Shown one piece after another: positions 1-16,009 of a DNA stretch of 64,000 bases. The position numbers and the translations under genes were made by a program. Within the stretch, counting starts at the first letter, position 1; every line of letters begins with the position of its first letter. The notes under the pieces are model-generated. The model worked only from the letters and a program-made list of their open reading frames with translations. It had not been told where the DNA came from and did no database searches. This DNA is from Variovorax paradoxus (GTDB lineage Bacteria > Pseudomonadota > Gammaproteobacteria > Burkholderiales > Burkholderiaceae_C), in NCBI RefSeq assembly GCF_024734665.1, contig NZ_CP102931.1:7203501-7267500 (forward strand), read 5' to 3'.

Positions 1-1364
1 GCCTCGACGCGCGCGAGACGCGCATCGACAAGCGCATCGAGATTCCCGTGCGCTACGACGGCGAAGACCTGACCGAGGTTGCCGGCCTGCTCGGCATCAC
101 GCCCGATGAGGTGGTGCGCCGCCACACCGGCAGCGACTACACCGTCGCCTTCACCGGCTTCGCGCCGGGCTTTGCTTATCTTTCAGGCGGGCACCCGAGC
201 CTGAACGTGCCGCGCCGCACGGTGCCGCGCACGCGCATTCCGGCGGGCGCGGTCGGCCTTGCGGGCAGCTTCAGCGGCGTCTACCCGCAGGCCAGCCCCG
301 GCGGCTGGCAGATCATCGGCATCACCGATGCGCCGATGTGGGACCTGGCGCGCGAGACGCCCGCGCTGCTGCAGCCGGGCGACACGGTGCGCTTCGTGGA
401 TGTCACCGGATTGCCGCAGGCAGTGCCTGTGGCAGTGGCGTCCTTGCCTTCTCAAGCCGCTGCTGTGGATGGCGGCTGCGCCTTCGAGATTCGCGCTGCG
501 GGCCTGCAAGCGCTGCTGCAGGACGGCGGCCGGCATGGCCAGGCCGGGCAGGGCGTATCGGCCTCCGGCGCGATGGACCAGCGCTCGCTGCAGGCGGCCA
601 ACCGGCTGGTCGGCAACGCATCGGACATGGCCTGCATGGAGATTGCCTATGGCGGCTTCCAGCTCGCCTGCCGTGGCGACGCGGTGGTGGCGATCACAGG
701 CGCTGACGGCCCCGTCATGCTGACCCGCGCCGATGGCGCGAAGTGGCCGCTGCCGCGCTACCAGCCCATCGCGCTGGCCGACGGCGACATGCTTGCGCTC
801 GGCGAGCCGCAGGCCGGCATCCGCAGCTACATCGCCGTGCGCGGCGGTTTCGACATCGCGCCCGTGCTGGGCAGTCTCTCGACCGACACGCTGGCCCGCG
901 TTGGCCCACCAGCCATCGCCACGGGCGACGTGCTGCCCGTGCGCGCGGTCGCCACCGGCGCCGTGGTCGGTGCGCCCGAAACGCCACCGGCGGACCTGCC
1001 CACCGTGCAGGAAGAAGTCGTGCTCGACATCGTGTTCGGCCCGCGCACCGACTGGTTCACGCCCGATGCGGTCGAGCTTCTGTGCAGCCAGCCGTGGGTA
1101 GTCACGCCGCAATCGAACCGCGTCGGCATCCGGCTCGCGGGCGAGGTACCGCTGGCACGCGCCAATCACGCAGAGCTGCCCAGCGAGGGCACGGCGCGCG
1201 GCTCGATCCAGGTGCCGCCCAGCGGCCAGCCCGTGCTGTTCCTGGCCGACCATCCGCTGACCGGCGGCTATCCCGTGATCGCCTCTGTCGCCACCCACCA
1301 CCTCGACCGCGCAGGGCAGATCCCCGTGAATGCGCGCGTTCGCTTCAAGCCCATGGCCCAGTGA
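1..1364 (+). CDS. Fused PxpB-PxpC (allophanate hydrolase subunit 1/2-like) carboxyltransferase, 5' end off window
   Basis: The reading frame is open from the left edge, so the start lies outside the window. The first part matches the PxpB/KipI (AHS1) family, with the run [11 protein letters not shown] and the SPGGWQIIG segment. A link of about 30 residues leads into a PxpC/KipA (AHS2) domain beginning near [10 protein letters not shown] and ending with the HPLTGGYP motif. These families form 5-oxoprolinase with PxpA, or the carboxyltransferase half of urea-carboxylase-like enzymes. Fusion of B and C in one chain is common in proteobacteria. The next gene starts 10 bases downstream and encodes a biotin carboxylase, which favours a biotin-dependent carboxylation role over simple oxoprolinase. 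PxpA, if present, would be off the left edge. Family assignment is firm; the substrate is not known. Confidence 0.88.
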   Translation, partial: LDARETRIDKRIEIPVRYDGEDLTEVAGLLGITPDEVVRRHTGSDYTVAFTGFAPGFAYLSGGHPSLNVPRRTVPRTRIPAGAVGLAGSFSGVYPQASPGGWQIIGITDAPMWDLARETPALLQPGDTVRFVDVTGLPQAVPVAVASLPSQAAAVDGGCAFEIRAAGLQALLQDGGRHGQAGQGVSASGAMDQRSLQAANRLVGNASDMACMEIAYGGFQLACRGDAVVAITGADGPVMLTRADGAKWPLPRYQPIALADGDMLALGEPQAGIRSYIAVRGGFDIAPVLGSLSTDTLARVGPPAIATGDVLPVRAVATGAVVGAPETPPADLPTVQEEVVLDIVFGPRTDWFTPDAVELLCSQPWVVTPQSNRVGIRLAGEVPLARANHAELPSEGTARGSIQVPPSGQPVLFLADHPLTGGYPVIASVATHHLDRAGQIPVNARVRFKPMAQ

Positions 1365-1374
1365 AAGCCTTCCG

Positions 1375-3105
1375 ATGAAAAAACTCCTGATCGCCAACCG
1401 CGGCGAGATCGCCGTGCGCATCGCGCGCGCCTGTGCCGACCACGGCGTGCAATCGGTCGCGGTGTATGCCGATGCCGACCTGAATGCGCTGCACGTGCGC
1501 ATGGCCGACGAGGCCTACGGGCTCGATGGCAACAAGCCCGCCGACACCTACCTGAACATCGCCAAGCTGCTCGCGGTGGCCGCGCGCAGCGGCGCCGACG
1601 CGGTGCACCCGGGCTACGGCTTTCTCTCTGAGAGCGCTGCGTTCGCGCAGGCCGTCATCGATGCCGGCCTCACGTGGGTCGGCCCGTCGCCGGCTGCGAT
1701 TGCGATGCTGGGCGACAAGGTGCAGGCCCGCAAGCTCGCGATGAAGGTCGGCGCGCCGCTGGTCGCGGGCACGGCCGATCCAGTGAAGAACGCTGGCGAG
1801 GTGCTCGCCTTCGCCGAGAAGCACGGCCTGCCGGTCGCGATCAAGGCCGCGTTCGGCGGCGGTGGCCGCGGCATCAAGGTGGCGTGGCGGCTCGACGAGG
1901 TTGAAGGCCTCTACGAATCGGCGGTGCGCGAGGCCGTGACGGCCTTTGGCCGCGGCGAGTGCTATGTCGAGCAGTTCCTCGACCGCCCGCGCCACGTCGA
2001 GGCGCAGGTGCTGGCCGACACGCACGGAAACGTGGTGGTGCTCGGCACGCGCGACTGCTCGCTGCAGCGGCGCAACCAGAAGCTGGTGGAAGAGGCGCCC
2101 GCGCCCTTCCTGAGTGACGAGCAGCGCGAACGCATTCACCAGTCGGCACGCGACATCTGCGCGGAAGCCGGCTACACGGGCGCCGGCACGGTCGAGTTCA
2201 TGCTGAGCGCGAGCGGTGCGATCTCTTTTCTCGAAGTGAACACGCGGCTGCAGGTGGAGCACCCGGTGACCGAGGAAACCACGGGCATCGATCTCGTGAT
2301 CGAGCAGCTGCGCATTGCCGAGGGCCTGCCCTTGTCGATCAAGCAGACGCCGGTGCCGCGCGGCCATGCCTTCGAGTTCCGCATCAATGCTGAAGACGTG
2401 GGGCGCGGCTTCATGCCTTCGCCCGGGCCGGTCAAGGTGTTCGATGCGCCTTCGGGGCCCGGCGTGCGCGTCGATGCCGGCGTGGATGCCGGCTCGCAGG
2501 TGCCGGGCACTTTTGATTCGCTGATGGCCAAGCTCATCGTCACCGGCGCAACGCGCGAGCAGGCCATTGCGCGGGCGCGTCGTGCGCTCAAGGAATTCCG
2601 CATCGAGGGCCTGCCCACGGTGCTGCCGTTTCATCGTGCCGTGATGGCGCACCCGGACTTCGTGTCCGGCGATGCATTCAAGGTGCACACGCGCTGGATC
2701 GAAACAGACTTCGCCAACGGCGAAGCTGCGGCAATGCGTCCGGACCCGTTGCCTGACACGGCTCTGCTGCGCACGTCGATCGAAGTGGATGGACGCCGCA
2801 TGTCGCTGGGTCTGCCTGCCGTGCTGCTGAGCGGGCTGTCGTCTGCGGCCGCTGGTGCGGGCGCTGCACCGGTTGAAGCGGCAGCAGTGGTGGACGCCGC
2901 AGCGGTGGTCGCGCCGGTCTCCGGCACGGTGCAGGGCTGGAAGGTCGCCGATGGTGACGAGGTCGCGGCGGGCAGCGTCATCGCCGTGATGGAGGCGATG
3001 AAGATGGAAATGCAGGTGCTCGCGCATCGCGCCGGACGCATCGCCCTCTCGGTCGCCGCAGGCGGCTACGTGGCGGCCGGTGCCGCCATCGCGACCATCG
3101 GCTGA
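1375..3105 (+). CDS. Biotin carboxylase with C-terminal biotinyl carrier domain (acyl-CoA/urea carboxylase alpha type)
   Basis: The 576-residue protein starts at ATG 1375 with the classic biotin carboxylase N-terminus [19 protein letters not shown]; an upstream in-frame codon at 1330 lies inside the previous gene and is rejected. It has the biotin carboxylase N-domain (about 1-115), an ATP-grasp domain with the glycine-rich loop [11 protein letters not shown] (about 163-173) and the metal and bicarbonate site [15 protein letters not shown] (about 286-300). A C-terminal lipoyl/biotinyl domain carries EAMKMEM, whose modified lysine is K543. It should carboxylate its own biotin with ATP and bicarbonate and pass the carboxyl group to a carboxyltransferase. 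The neighbouring PxpBC fusion is the only carboxyltransferase candidate in view. Length is slightly short of typical 660-residue acyl-CoA carboxylase alpha chains, leaving little room for their BT domain. Confidence 0.92.
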   Translation: MKKLLIANRGEIAVRIARACADHGVQSVAVYADADLNALHVRMADEAYGLDGNKPADTYLNIAKLLAVAARSGADAVHPGYGFLSESAAFAQAVIDAGLTWVGPSPAAIAMLGDKVQARKLAMKVGAPLVAGTADPVKNAGEVLAFAEKHGLPVAIKAAFGGGGRGIKVAWRLDEVEGLYESAVREAVTAFGRGECYVEQFLDRPRHVEAQVLADTHGNVVVLGTRDCSLQRRNQKLVEEAPAPFLSDEQRERIHQSARDICAEAGYTGAGTVEFMLSASGAISFLEVNTRLQVEHPVTEETTGIDLVIEQLRIAEGLPLSIKQTPVPRGHAFEFRINAEDVGRGFMPSPGPVKVFDAPSGPGVRVDAGVDAGSQVPGTFDSLMAKLIVTGATREQAIARARRALKEFRIEGLPTVLPFHRAVMAHPDFVSGDAFKVHTRWIETDFANGEAAAMRPDPLPDTALLRTSIEVDGRRMSLGLPAVLLSGLSSAAAGAGAAPVEAAAVVDAAAVVAPVSGTVQGWKVADGDEVAAGSVIAVMEAMKMEMQVLAHRAGRIALSVAAGGYVAAGAAIATIG

Positions 3106-3109
3106 GGCC

Positions 3110-4111
3110 ATGAGCCAGCCCCTCATCACCCGCCGGACCTTCGCACTGCTGGTGGGCGGTGCAGGGGCCTTTTCTTCCGCTGCATCTGCCGCTCCCGGGG
3201 CGACGGTGTGGCGGCTGGCCACCGGCTATCCGGCGGAAAACTTCCACACGGTCAGCCTGCTGGCCATGGCGAAGGAGGTCGAGCGCTCGACTGCAGGGCA
3301 ATTGCGCATCGAGGTCCACGCCGGCAACTCGCTGTTCGCGCTGAACGCGATCCGTGCGGCGGTGCAGGACGGCAGGATCGAGGCCGGCGAAGCCATCATG
3401 AGCAGCCTTGCCGCCGACGTGCCGCTGGCCGGCGCCGATTCCGTCCCGTTCATCACCAGCAGCTATGCCGACGCGCAGCGGCTCTGGCGCATTCAGCGCC
3501 CGCTGATCGAACAGGCCTTCGCCGAGCGCAGGCTGCGTGTGCTCTACGCCGTCGCGTGGCCGCCGCAGGGCCTGTACTCGACCAAGCCGCTCGCCGCGAT
3601 GAGCGACCTGCGTGGCATGCGCATGCGTGCCTACAACGCAACCACCGCGCGCATCGCAACGCTGATGGGCGCGGTGCCCGTCGACGTGCCGGCCACCGAG
3701 CTCGACAGGGCGCTGGCGGACGGCCGCATCGACTGCATGATGACCTCCGCCGTCACGGGCGTGGAGAGCCGGGTGTGGCAATCCATGCGCTTCTTCTACG
3801 AGATCAATGCCTGGTTTCCCAAGAACCTCGTGTTCGTCAACGACAAGGCCTGGAGCGCTCTCGAGGCGACCTCGCGCGATGCGTTGAAGGCCGCCGCTGC
3901 AGCCGCCGAACTGCGCGGATGGGCGAACAGCGCCGCCGCAGCAGCACGCTCCATGGATGAATTGCGGCGCAACGGCATGAAGATCGAGCAGGTGTCCTTC
4001 CTGTTCAGCCGTGACCTGCAGCGCCTTGGCGAGCACTTCTCGCTGGACTGGGTCAAGCAGGTTGGCGTGGCCGCCAACGGCGTTTTCATTCCGTATTTCG
4101 ACAAGCGCTGA
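3110..4111 (+). CDS. TRAP transporter solute-binding receptor, DctP family
   Basis: A 333-residue periplasmic receptor starting at ATG 3110, four bases after the carboxylase stop. The N-terminus (TRRTF followed by a hydrophobic stretch and ASAAPG) looks like a Tat-type or Sec signal peptide. DctP family features follow: the ATGYPAENFH start of the first lobe, the GADSVPFITSS segment, the PPQGLYSTKPL strand and the conserved DLRGMRMRAYN arginine region that normally contacts the carboxylate of the ligand. The tight spacing puts it in one operon with the PxpBC and biotin carboxylase genes, so it probably delivers their substrate. No DctQ/DctM membrane genes lie nearby, so the partner membrane subunits must be elsewhere. 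The ligand is unknown. Confidence 0.88.
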   Translation: MSQPLITRRTFALLVGGAGAFSSAASAAPGATVWRLATGYPAENFHTVSLLAMAKEVERSTAGQLRIEVHAGNSLFALNAIRAAVQDGRIEAGEAIMSSLAADVPLAGADSVPFITSSYADAQRLWRIQRPLIEQAFAERRLRVLYAVAWPPQGLYSTKPLAAMSDLRGMRMRAYNATTARIATLMGAVPVDVPATELDRALADGRIDCMMTSAVTGVESRVWQSMRFFYEINAWFPKNLVFVNDKAWSALEATSRDALKAAAAAAELRGWANSAAAAARSMDELRRNGMKIEQVSFLFSRDLQRLGEHFSLDWVKQVGVAANGVFIPYFDKR

Positions 4112-4404
4112 GGCGGCGAACAGAGGGAAGACCCTACTCGTCGCTGAAGAAGTTGCTGCACCGCAACATGCTTTTGTAGCGGTTTTTTTCCGCAATACGA
4201 CTAAAGATTCTCAATTCCGGAAACCGCGAATTGGGTGATCGCTTTGCGATGAAATCTTTCGCGCTCAAAGCTCCACGTGAAATGTTTTCACCCGGAAAGC
4301 TGTCTCTGAAATTGTTGAAACAGCTTGTACATTGATTCGGAGTTTGCGATTGTTTCCTGAGGGATTCGATCGCTGCCGATTCAATTCAAGACGTGGAGAA
4401 GTTC
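4112..4404 (+). promoter_or_regulatory. AT-richer leader upstream of the NRPS gene with two inverted repeats
   Basis: This 293-base gap is clearly poorer in GC than its flanks and must hold the promoter of the peptide synthetase locus. Two dyads are visible. CAATTC-CGG / CCG-C-GAATTG spans 4212-4233 with one bulged base. AAGCTGT (4297-4303) pairs with ACAGCTT (4320-4326). A short stem GTTGC/GCAAC at 4152-4167 followed by T-rich DNA could be a weak terminator for the preceding operon. No convincing sigma-70 -35/-10 pair was found, so the start of transcription is not assigned. Confidence 0.35.
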
Positions 4405-11910
<7,506 letters not shown>

Positions 11911-11920
11911 GAGACCCGAC

Positions 11921-13240
11921 ATGGCACGCTATCTCATCGCGGCAACCGCATTGCCGGGACACGTGTTGCCGATGCTGGCCATCGCCCAGCATCTGGTGAA
12001 CCTCGGGCACGAGGTGCGGGTGCACACCGCGAGCCGGTTCCGGGCGCAGGCCGAGGCCACCGGCGCGAGCTTCACCGCCTTCGACGCCGCGATCGACTAC
12101 GACTACCGCGAGCTCGACCAGCGCTTTCCGCAGCGCCAGCGCCTGCCGTCTGCGCACGCGCAGCTGTGCTTCGGCCTGAAGCACTTCTTTGCCGATGCCA
12201 TGGCCGCGCAACGGGCTGGCCTGGGCGCGATCCTGCAAGACTTCGAGGCCGACGCCATCGTGGTCGACACGATGTTCTGCGGCACCTTCCCGCTGTTGCT
12301 GGGGCCGCGCGAGCATCGCCCGGCGATTGTTGCCGTCGGCATCTCGGCGCTGCCTCTGTCCAGCTGCGACACGGCCTTCTTCGGCACCGCGCTGCCGCCG
12401 TCGTCCACGCCGGAAGGGCGCGTGCGCAACAGGGCGATGAACGCCAACCTCAAGCAGGCGATGTTCGGCGAGGTGCAGCGCTACTTCGATGCGTTGCTGA
12501 CGTGCGCAGGCCTGCCCGCGCTGCCGGACTTCTTCATCGATGCCATGGTCAAGCTGCCGGACCTCTACCTGCAGTTGACGGCGGCGTCCTTCGAATACCC
12601 GCGCAGCGACCTGCCCGCCTCGGTGCGTTTTGTCGGCCCGCTGCTCGCGCCTGCCAGCCAGGACTTCACGCTGCCCGACTGGTGGCGCGAGCTGGACGAC
12701 GGCCGCTCGGTGGTGCTGGTCACGCAGGGCACGCTGGCCAACCAGAACCCGGCGCAGCTGATCGGCCCGACATTGCAGGCGCTGGCCGGGGCGAAGGACA
12801 TCCAGGTCATCGCCACCACCGGCGGCCCGTTGCCGGCCGCGCTGAACATGGCGGTTCCGGCCAATGCCCGTGTGCTGCCGTTTTTGCCGTACGACCGGCT
12901 GCTGCCCAAGGTGCATGCGATGGTGACCAACGGCGGCTACGGCTCGGTCAACCACGCGCTGAGCCTCGGCGTGCCGCTGGTGGTGGCCGGAGCCACAGAG
13001 GAAAAGCCCGAGATCGCCGCGCGCGTGGCGTGGTCGGGTGTTGGCATCAACCTCGGCAACGGGCAGCCGAGCGCACGCCAGATCGGCGACGCCGTGCGCA
13101 GGCTGTTGAGCGAACCCAGCTACCGCCAGCGAGCGGGCGTGCTGCGCGAGGACTTCGCGCGCCATCACGCATTGACCGAAATCACCACGGCCCTCACGGC
13201 GCTGCGCGAGGCAGCGCCCGAGTCCGTGGAAATGGCTTGA
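11921..13240 (+). CDS. GT-B glycosyltransferase, MGT/UGT-like (family 1)
   Basis: A 439-residue enzyme starting at ATG 11921, ten bases after the synthetase stop, with AGGAGA as ribosome binding site. The N-terminus (ATALPGHVLPMLAIAQHL) is the acceptor-binding Rossmann start typical of macroside, flavonoid and rhamnosyl transferases. The C-terminal donor half holds the loop TNGGYGSVNHALSLGVPLV (from residue 336), equivalent to the HGGxGT nucleotide-sugar motif, though asparagine replaces the usual histidine. It probably transfers a sugar from a nucleotide donor to the peptide or lipid made by the adjacent synthetase, since the two genes form an operon. No sugar biosynthesis genes are in the window, so the donor would come from the general pool (for example dTDP-rhamnose or UDP-glucose). 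Confidence 0.87.
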   Translation: MARYLIAATALPGHVLPMLAIAQHLVNLGHEVRVHTASRFRAQAEATGASFTAFDAAIDYDYRELDQRFPQRQRLPSAHAQLCFGLKHFFADAMAAQRAGLGAILQDFEADAIVVDTMFCGTFPLLLGPREHRPAIVAVGISALPLSSCDTAFFGTALPPSSTPEGRVRNRAMNANLKQAMFGEVQRYFDALLTCAGLPALPDFFIDAMVKLPDLYLQLTAASFEYPRSDLPASVRFVGPLLAPASQDFTLPDWWRELDDGRSVVLVTQGTLANQNPAQLIGPTLQALAGAKDIQVIATTGGPLPAALNMAVPANARVLPFLPYDRLLPKVHAMVTNGGYGSVNHALSLGVPLVVAGATEEKPEIAARVAWSGVGINLGNGQPSARQIGDAVRRLLSEPSYRQRAGVLREDFARHHALTEITTALTALREAAPESVEMA

Positions 13241-13269
13241 ACGCCTGAACCCCTTCAAGGAAATCGACC

Positions 13270-13491
13270 ATGAGCAATCCGTTTGACGACAAGAACGCCA
13301 CCTTCCTGGTGCTGGTGAATGAAGAAGGCCAGCACTCGTTGTGGCCGAGCTTCATCGAGGTACCTGCCGGCTGGCAGGTCGCGCTGGCCGCGACCGACAG
13401 GGCGGCCTGCAGCTCTTTCATCGAAGCGAACTGGACCGACATGCGGCCGCGATCCCTTGCGGCCACGGACCTCGATGCCGCCAAGGCATGA
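13270..13491 (+). CDS. MbtH-like NRPS accessory protein
   Basis: A 73-residue protein with the full MbtH signature: NPFDD at the N-terminus, the VLVNEEGQHSLWP block, VPAGWQV, and the final WTDMRP. These small proteins bind the adenylation domain of peptide synthetases and are often needed for its folding or activity. The position 29 bases after the glycosyltransferase, with an AAGGA ribosome binding site, places it in the synthetase operon. It is the only such gene in view and so should serve both adenylation domains of the preceding synthetase. The cysteine normally followed by leucine is here followed by serine (CSSFIEANW), a minor variation. Confidence 0.95.
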   Translation: MSNPFDDKNATFLVLVNEEGQHSLWPSFIEVPAGWQVALAATDRAACSSFIEANWTDMRPRSLAATDLDAAKA

Positions 13492-13667
13492 GGGTGTTTG
13501 CCCTGCATCGGCGTGGTGCCGCCTGGGCGTATGCGTCGCGGTTCCGGTCGCCTGCTGCCGATGACTTGAACAAGGAACGCACCGAGCCGACGGGGGGAGA
13601 GGCCGGCGTTCTTGCGAAGGCGCCTGGAGCAAGAAAGCAGCAACAGAGCAGGCCGCGCCAGCGATGA
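13488..13667 (+). CDS. Possible 59-residue small protein coupled to its neighbours, doubtful
   Basis: A short open frame fills the gap between the mbtH-like gene and the acyltransferase. Its ATG overlaps the mbtH stop as ATGA and its own stop overlaps the acyltransferase ATG as ATGA, a geometry that suggests translational coupling. The predicted product is basic and hydrophilic, with no signal peptide, membrane span or recognisable motif. Third-position GC is visibly lower than in the flanking genes, which argues against a conserved protein. It could simply act as a translated spacer that lets ribosomes reach the acyltransferase start, which lacks a good Shine-Dalgarno of its own. Confidence 0.25.
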   Translation: MRVFALHRRGAAWAYASRFRSPAADDLNKERTEPTGGEAGVLAKAPGARKQQQSRPRQR

Positions 13668-14923
13668 GCGTCCTCTCCGTCTGGCCGTATTTCGTGCTCG
13701 TACTGGTCGTGCTCGGTGCGCTGGCGCTGCCGGTTTTCCGCGCGGCCGACGAGCCACCGCAGCGCGACCATCGCACCGCAACGCTCGACGGGCTGCGCGG
13801 CTTTCTCGCGCTGAGCGTGTTCGTGCACCACCTGACGGTGACCCCCGGCTACATCGAGCGAGGCGAATGGACGTTTCCACACTCGGGCTTCCACACCCTG
13901 CTCGGACAGGTCGGCGTGACGGTCTTCTTCATGATCACCGGCTTCCTGTTCTGGGGGAAATTGCTCGACGCCAAGGGCCGGCCGGACTGGACGAGTCTCT
14001 ACATCGGCAGGCTCTGGCGCATCGGGCCGATGTACCTGGTGGCGGTGGGCCTGATGCTTCTCATCGTCGCCTGGAGAACCGGGTTCGAGCTCCGGGAGCC
14101 GGCCTGGTCCGTGCTGGGCGAGATGCTGCAGTGGCTGGCCCTCGGCATCGTGCCGATGCAGCCCGACATCAACGGCTATGACGGGACAAGGTTCATCCTC
14201 GCGGGCGTGACGTGGACGGTCTTCGTGGAATGGCTGTTCTACGGATCGCTCCGGCTGATGGCGCCGCTCGCGCGCGGCGGGCGAACGCCGCGCTTCGTTG
14301 CCGGTGCCTTGCTGCTGTGCCTGCTGGTGCTGACGTTCTCCGCGCTTTCGCCGGACGGTTCGCTTTGGCAGCCGACGCTCTTGCTTGTGGTCGGCGCCCT
14401 GGCGTGGGTGCTGGCGTCGTTCCTCATGGGCATGCTGTCGGCTTGGTTGATCCGGTGCGATGGTGCGAGCACGTTGAAGCTGCGGCTGCCGGAATGGGCG
14501 GCTTCGCTGCTCGCCCTGGTCTGCCTCGGCGCCGTGTTCCTCTGGTTCGAGCACATGGTGGGGCCTATCCAGGCCTTGCTGCTCTGGGTCTTCTTCCACC
14601 TGGTCTGCCGCGGCAGCACGCTGTTCGGCCTGCTGGCCACGCGCGCGGCCCGGCGCATGAGCACGGTGAGCTACAGCATCTACCTGCTGCAGGGGCTTGT
14701 TCTGACGATCGTCTTCGCTGTACAGCCGGTGCGGGAGTTCGCGATGGCTGCCGCAATGCAGTACTGGCTGGTGGGCATTCTTTGTGCGCTGCTGCTCGTG
14801 GCGGCCTCGGTCGTCAGCTACCGCCTGGTCGAGAAGCCGGGCATCGCGCAAGGCAAGCGCGCGCGATCGGGCCTGCGCAGGCCGCGCGGATTGCACACGA
14901 CCCGGCAAGAGCGGGCGCGATAG
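13664..14923 (+). CDS. Membrane acyltransferase 3 family protein (OafA/YrhL-like)
   Basis: A 419-residue integral membrane protein. After an N-terminal span it has the family mark RTATLDGLRGFLALSVFVHH (DGLRG at 42-46, with the catalytic-type histidine pair at the end of the run). Next come GVTVFFMITGFLF and then about nine more hydrophobic helices ending in an arginine-rich cytoplasmic tail. These enzymes move acyl groups, usually acetyl, from cytoplasmic acyl-CoA to sugars of lipids, antibiotics or polysaccharides. As the last gene of the peptide synthetase locus it may O-acylate the sugar or the peptide. Family assignment is firm; the substrate is inferred from position only. Confidence 0.88.
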   Translation: MSVLSVWPYFVLVLVVLGALALPVFRAADEPPQRDHRTATLDGLRGFLALSVFVHHLTVTPGYIERGEWTFPHSGFHTLLGQVGVTVFFMITGFLFWGKLLDAKGRPDWTSLYIGRLWRIGPMYLVAVGLMLLIVAWRTGFELREPAWSVLGEMLQWLALGIVPMQPDINGYDGTRFILAGVTWTVFVEWLFYGSLRLMAPLARGGRTPRFVAGALLLCLLVLTFSALSPDGSLWQPTLLLVVGALAWVLASFLMGMLSAWLIRCDGASTLKLRLPEWAASLLALVCLGAVFLWFEHMVGPIQALLLWVFFHLVCRGSTLFGLLATRAARRMSTVSYSIYLLQGLVLTIVFAVQPVREFAMAAAMQYWLVGILCALLLVAASVVSYRLVEKPGIAQGKRARSGLRRPRGLHTTRQERAR

Positions 14924-15016
14924 TCGAACTGCTGATGCGTGTGACCATGCACCCAGAGCACTGGCACATCGAAGAAGGCATCCGGAAGCTCGGCGACGAA
15001 GGCGCCCGAAGCCCAG

Positions 15017-15817
15017 TCAACCGCCTCGCGGTTCCTGCACGTTCAGCGCGTGACGTATCTTCTGCGCCAGTTCGAGCAGGGCGGGGGCCAGCTCCCGCGA
15101 TATGACGGCGATCGATTCCTCGGTCGATACGCTGACATTCAGCACGTAGATGACGTCGTCCACCAGCAGCGGTGTGGCCAGCGCCACCACCTCGGGTTGC
15201 CAGGCCGCGGCGCAGTACCCCTTGGCATGCACGTCCGCCCACGCCTGCTTGATCTCTGTCTCCATCTTGCGCCAGTGCCTGCGGCGTTGCGCGAACAGTT
15301 CCATCAGCCTGGCGCGGCGAGGTTGCGAAGCGACCGCCAGGTAAGCCCTGCCCAGCGACGTGAGTTCCATCGGCACACGCTGGCCCGAAACCACGTGCCG
15401 GAGCGCTACGCGCTTCGCATAGCGAATGGATTCAAGGTAAACCATCTCGTCCCGGTCCGGCGCGGCAAGTCCGACGTTGATGCGCTTTTGCAGCGCCAAC
15501 TCGCGCATGTGCGGTGTTGCTGCCTGTAGAACACGCGAGCCGGTGCGCATCGCGTGCGACAAACTCAGCACGGCGGGCGCCAGGCGATAGGCGCGTTCGA
15601 CGCTGTCCAGCTGCAGCATGCCCGCACCCACCAGCGTCTGCGTGAGCCTGCTGACCGTGGACTTGGAAAGTCCGGTGCGCTCGGCCAGTTCACCATTGCC
15701 CAACAGCTCGGAGCCTGGCCGGAATGCACGCAGGATTTCGATGCCTCGCTCCAGCGATCGATTGGCGGGCGATCGTCCGGGTTTGTGGTCGAGATTGAAG
15801 TTGGGAAGTTCGGTCAT
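15017..15817 (-). CDS. IclR family transcriptional regulator
   Basis: A 266-residue regulator. Residues about 18-80 form the winged helix (SLERGIEILRAF, then LAERTGLSKSTVSRLTQTL as the recognition helix-turn-helix). Residues about 95-260 form the IclR effector domain, including YLESIRYAKRVALRHVVSGQRVPM and the SLGRAYLA block that shapes the ligand pocket. It is transcribed away from the Bug receptor, crotonase, synthetase and PrpD operon that starts at 16010, with about 190 bases between them, and is the obvious candidate to control it. IclR proteins in this setting usually respond to aromatic or organic acid substrates. The effector is unknown. Confidence 0.9.
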   Translation of the reverse strand: MTELPNFNLDHKPGRSPANRSLERGIEILRAFRPGSELLGNGELAERTGLSKSTVSRLTQTLVGAGMLQLDSVERAYRLAPAVLSLSHAMRTGSRVLQAATPHMRELALQKRINVGLAAPDRDEMVYLESIRYAKRVALRHVVSGQRVPMELTSLGRAYLAVASQPRRARLMELFAQRRRHWRKMETEIKQAWADVHAKGYCAAAWQPEVVALATPLLVDDVIYVLNVSVSTEESIAVISRELAPALLELAQKIRHALNVQEPRGG

Positions 15818-15845
15818 GGGAGCCTTGCGGACAGGCGACGCGTGG

Positions 15846-15900
15846 ATTCACCGTGAATGGATCGAATCGAAGTATCCACTGCCTGTGTTCCAACCAGTGG
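15846..15900. promoter_or_regulatory. Two dyads between iclR-type gene and catabolic operon, probable operators
   Basis: Within the divergent spacer, ATTCAC-C-GTGAAT (15846-15858) is a perfect 13-base palindrome. CCACTG (15876-15881) pairs with CAGTGG (15895-15900) across a 13-base loop. IclR regulators bind palindromes in the divergent spacer, so either could be the operator for the regulator encoded at 15017-15817. Which one is bound cannot be told from sequence. Confidence 0.4.
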
Positions 15901-16009
15901 AATTGCAATCACCTTTGCGAGCCGCTTGATCCTAGAGTTCAGCTGTCACGCGCTGCAGCTTGGGCATGTGACGGACTTTCAAATCAAACAGTTCTGGAGA
16001 CATCAGACC

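Noticed and set aside
1330..1374. Upstream extension of the biotin carboxylase start
   Set aside because: It lies inside the PxpBC gene, has no ribosome binding site and would add residues ahead of the invariant [11 protein letters not shown] start.
183..3222. Long minus-strand open frames opposite the PxpBC and biotin carboxylase genes
   Set aside because: Low-complexity composition with no recognisable domain, while the plus strand carries intact catalytic motifs.
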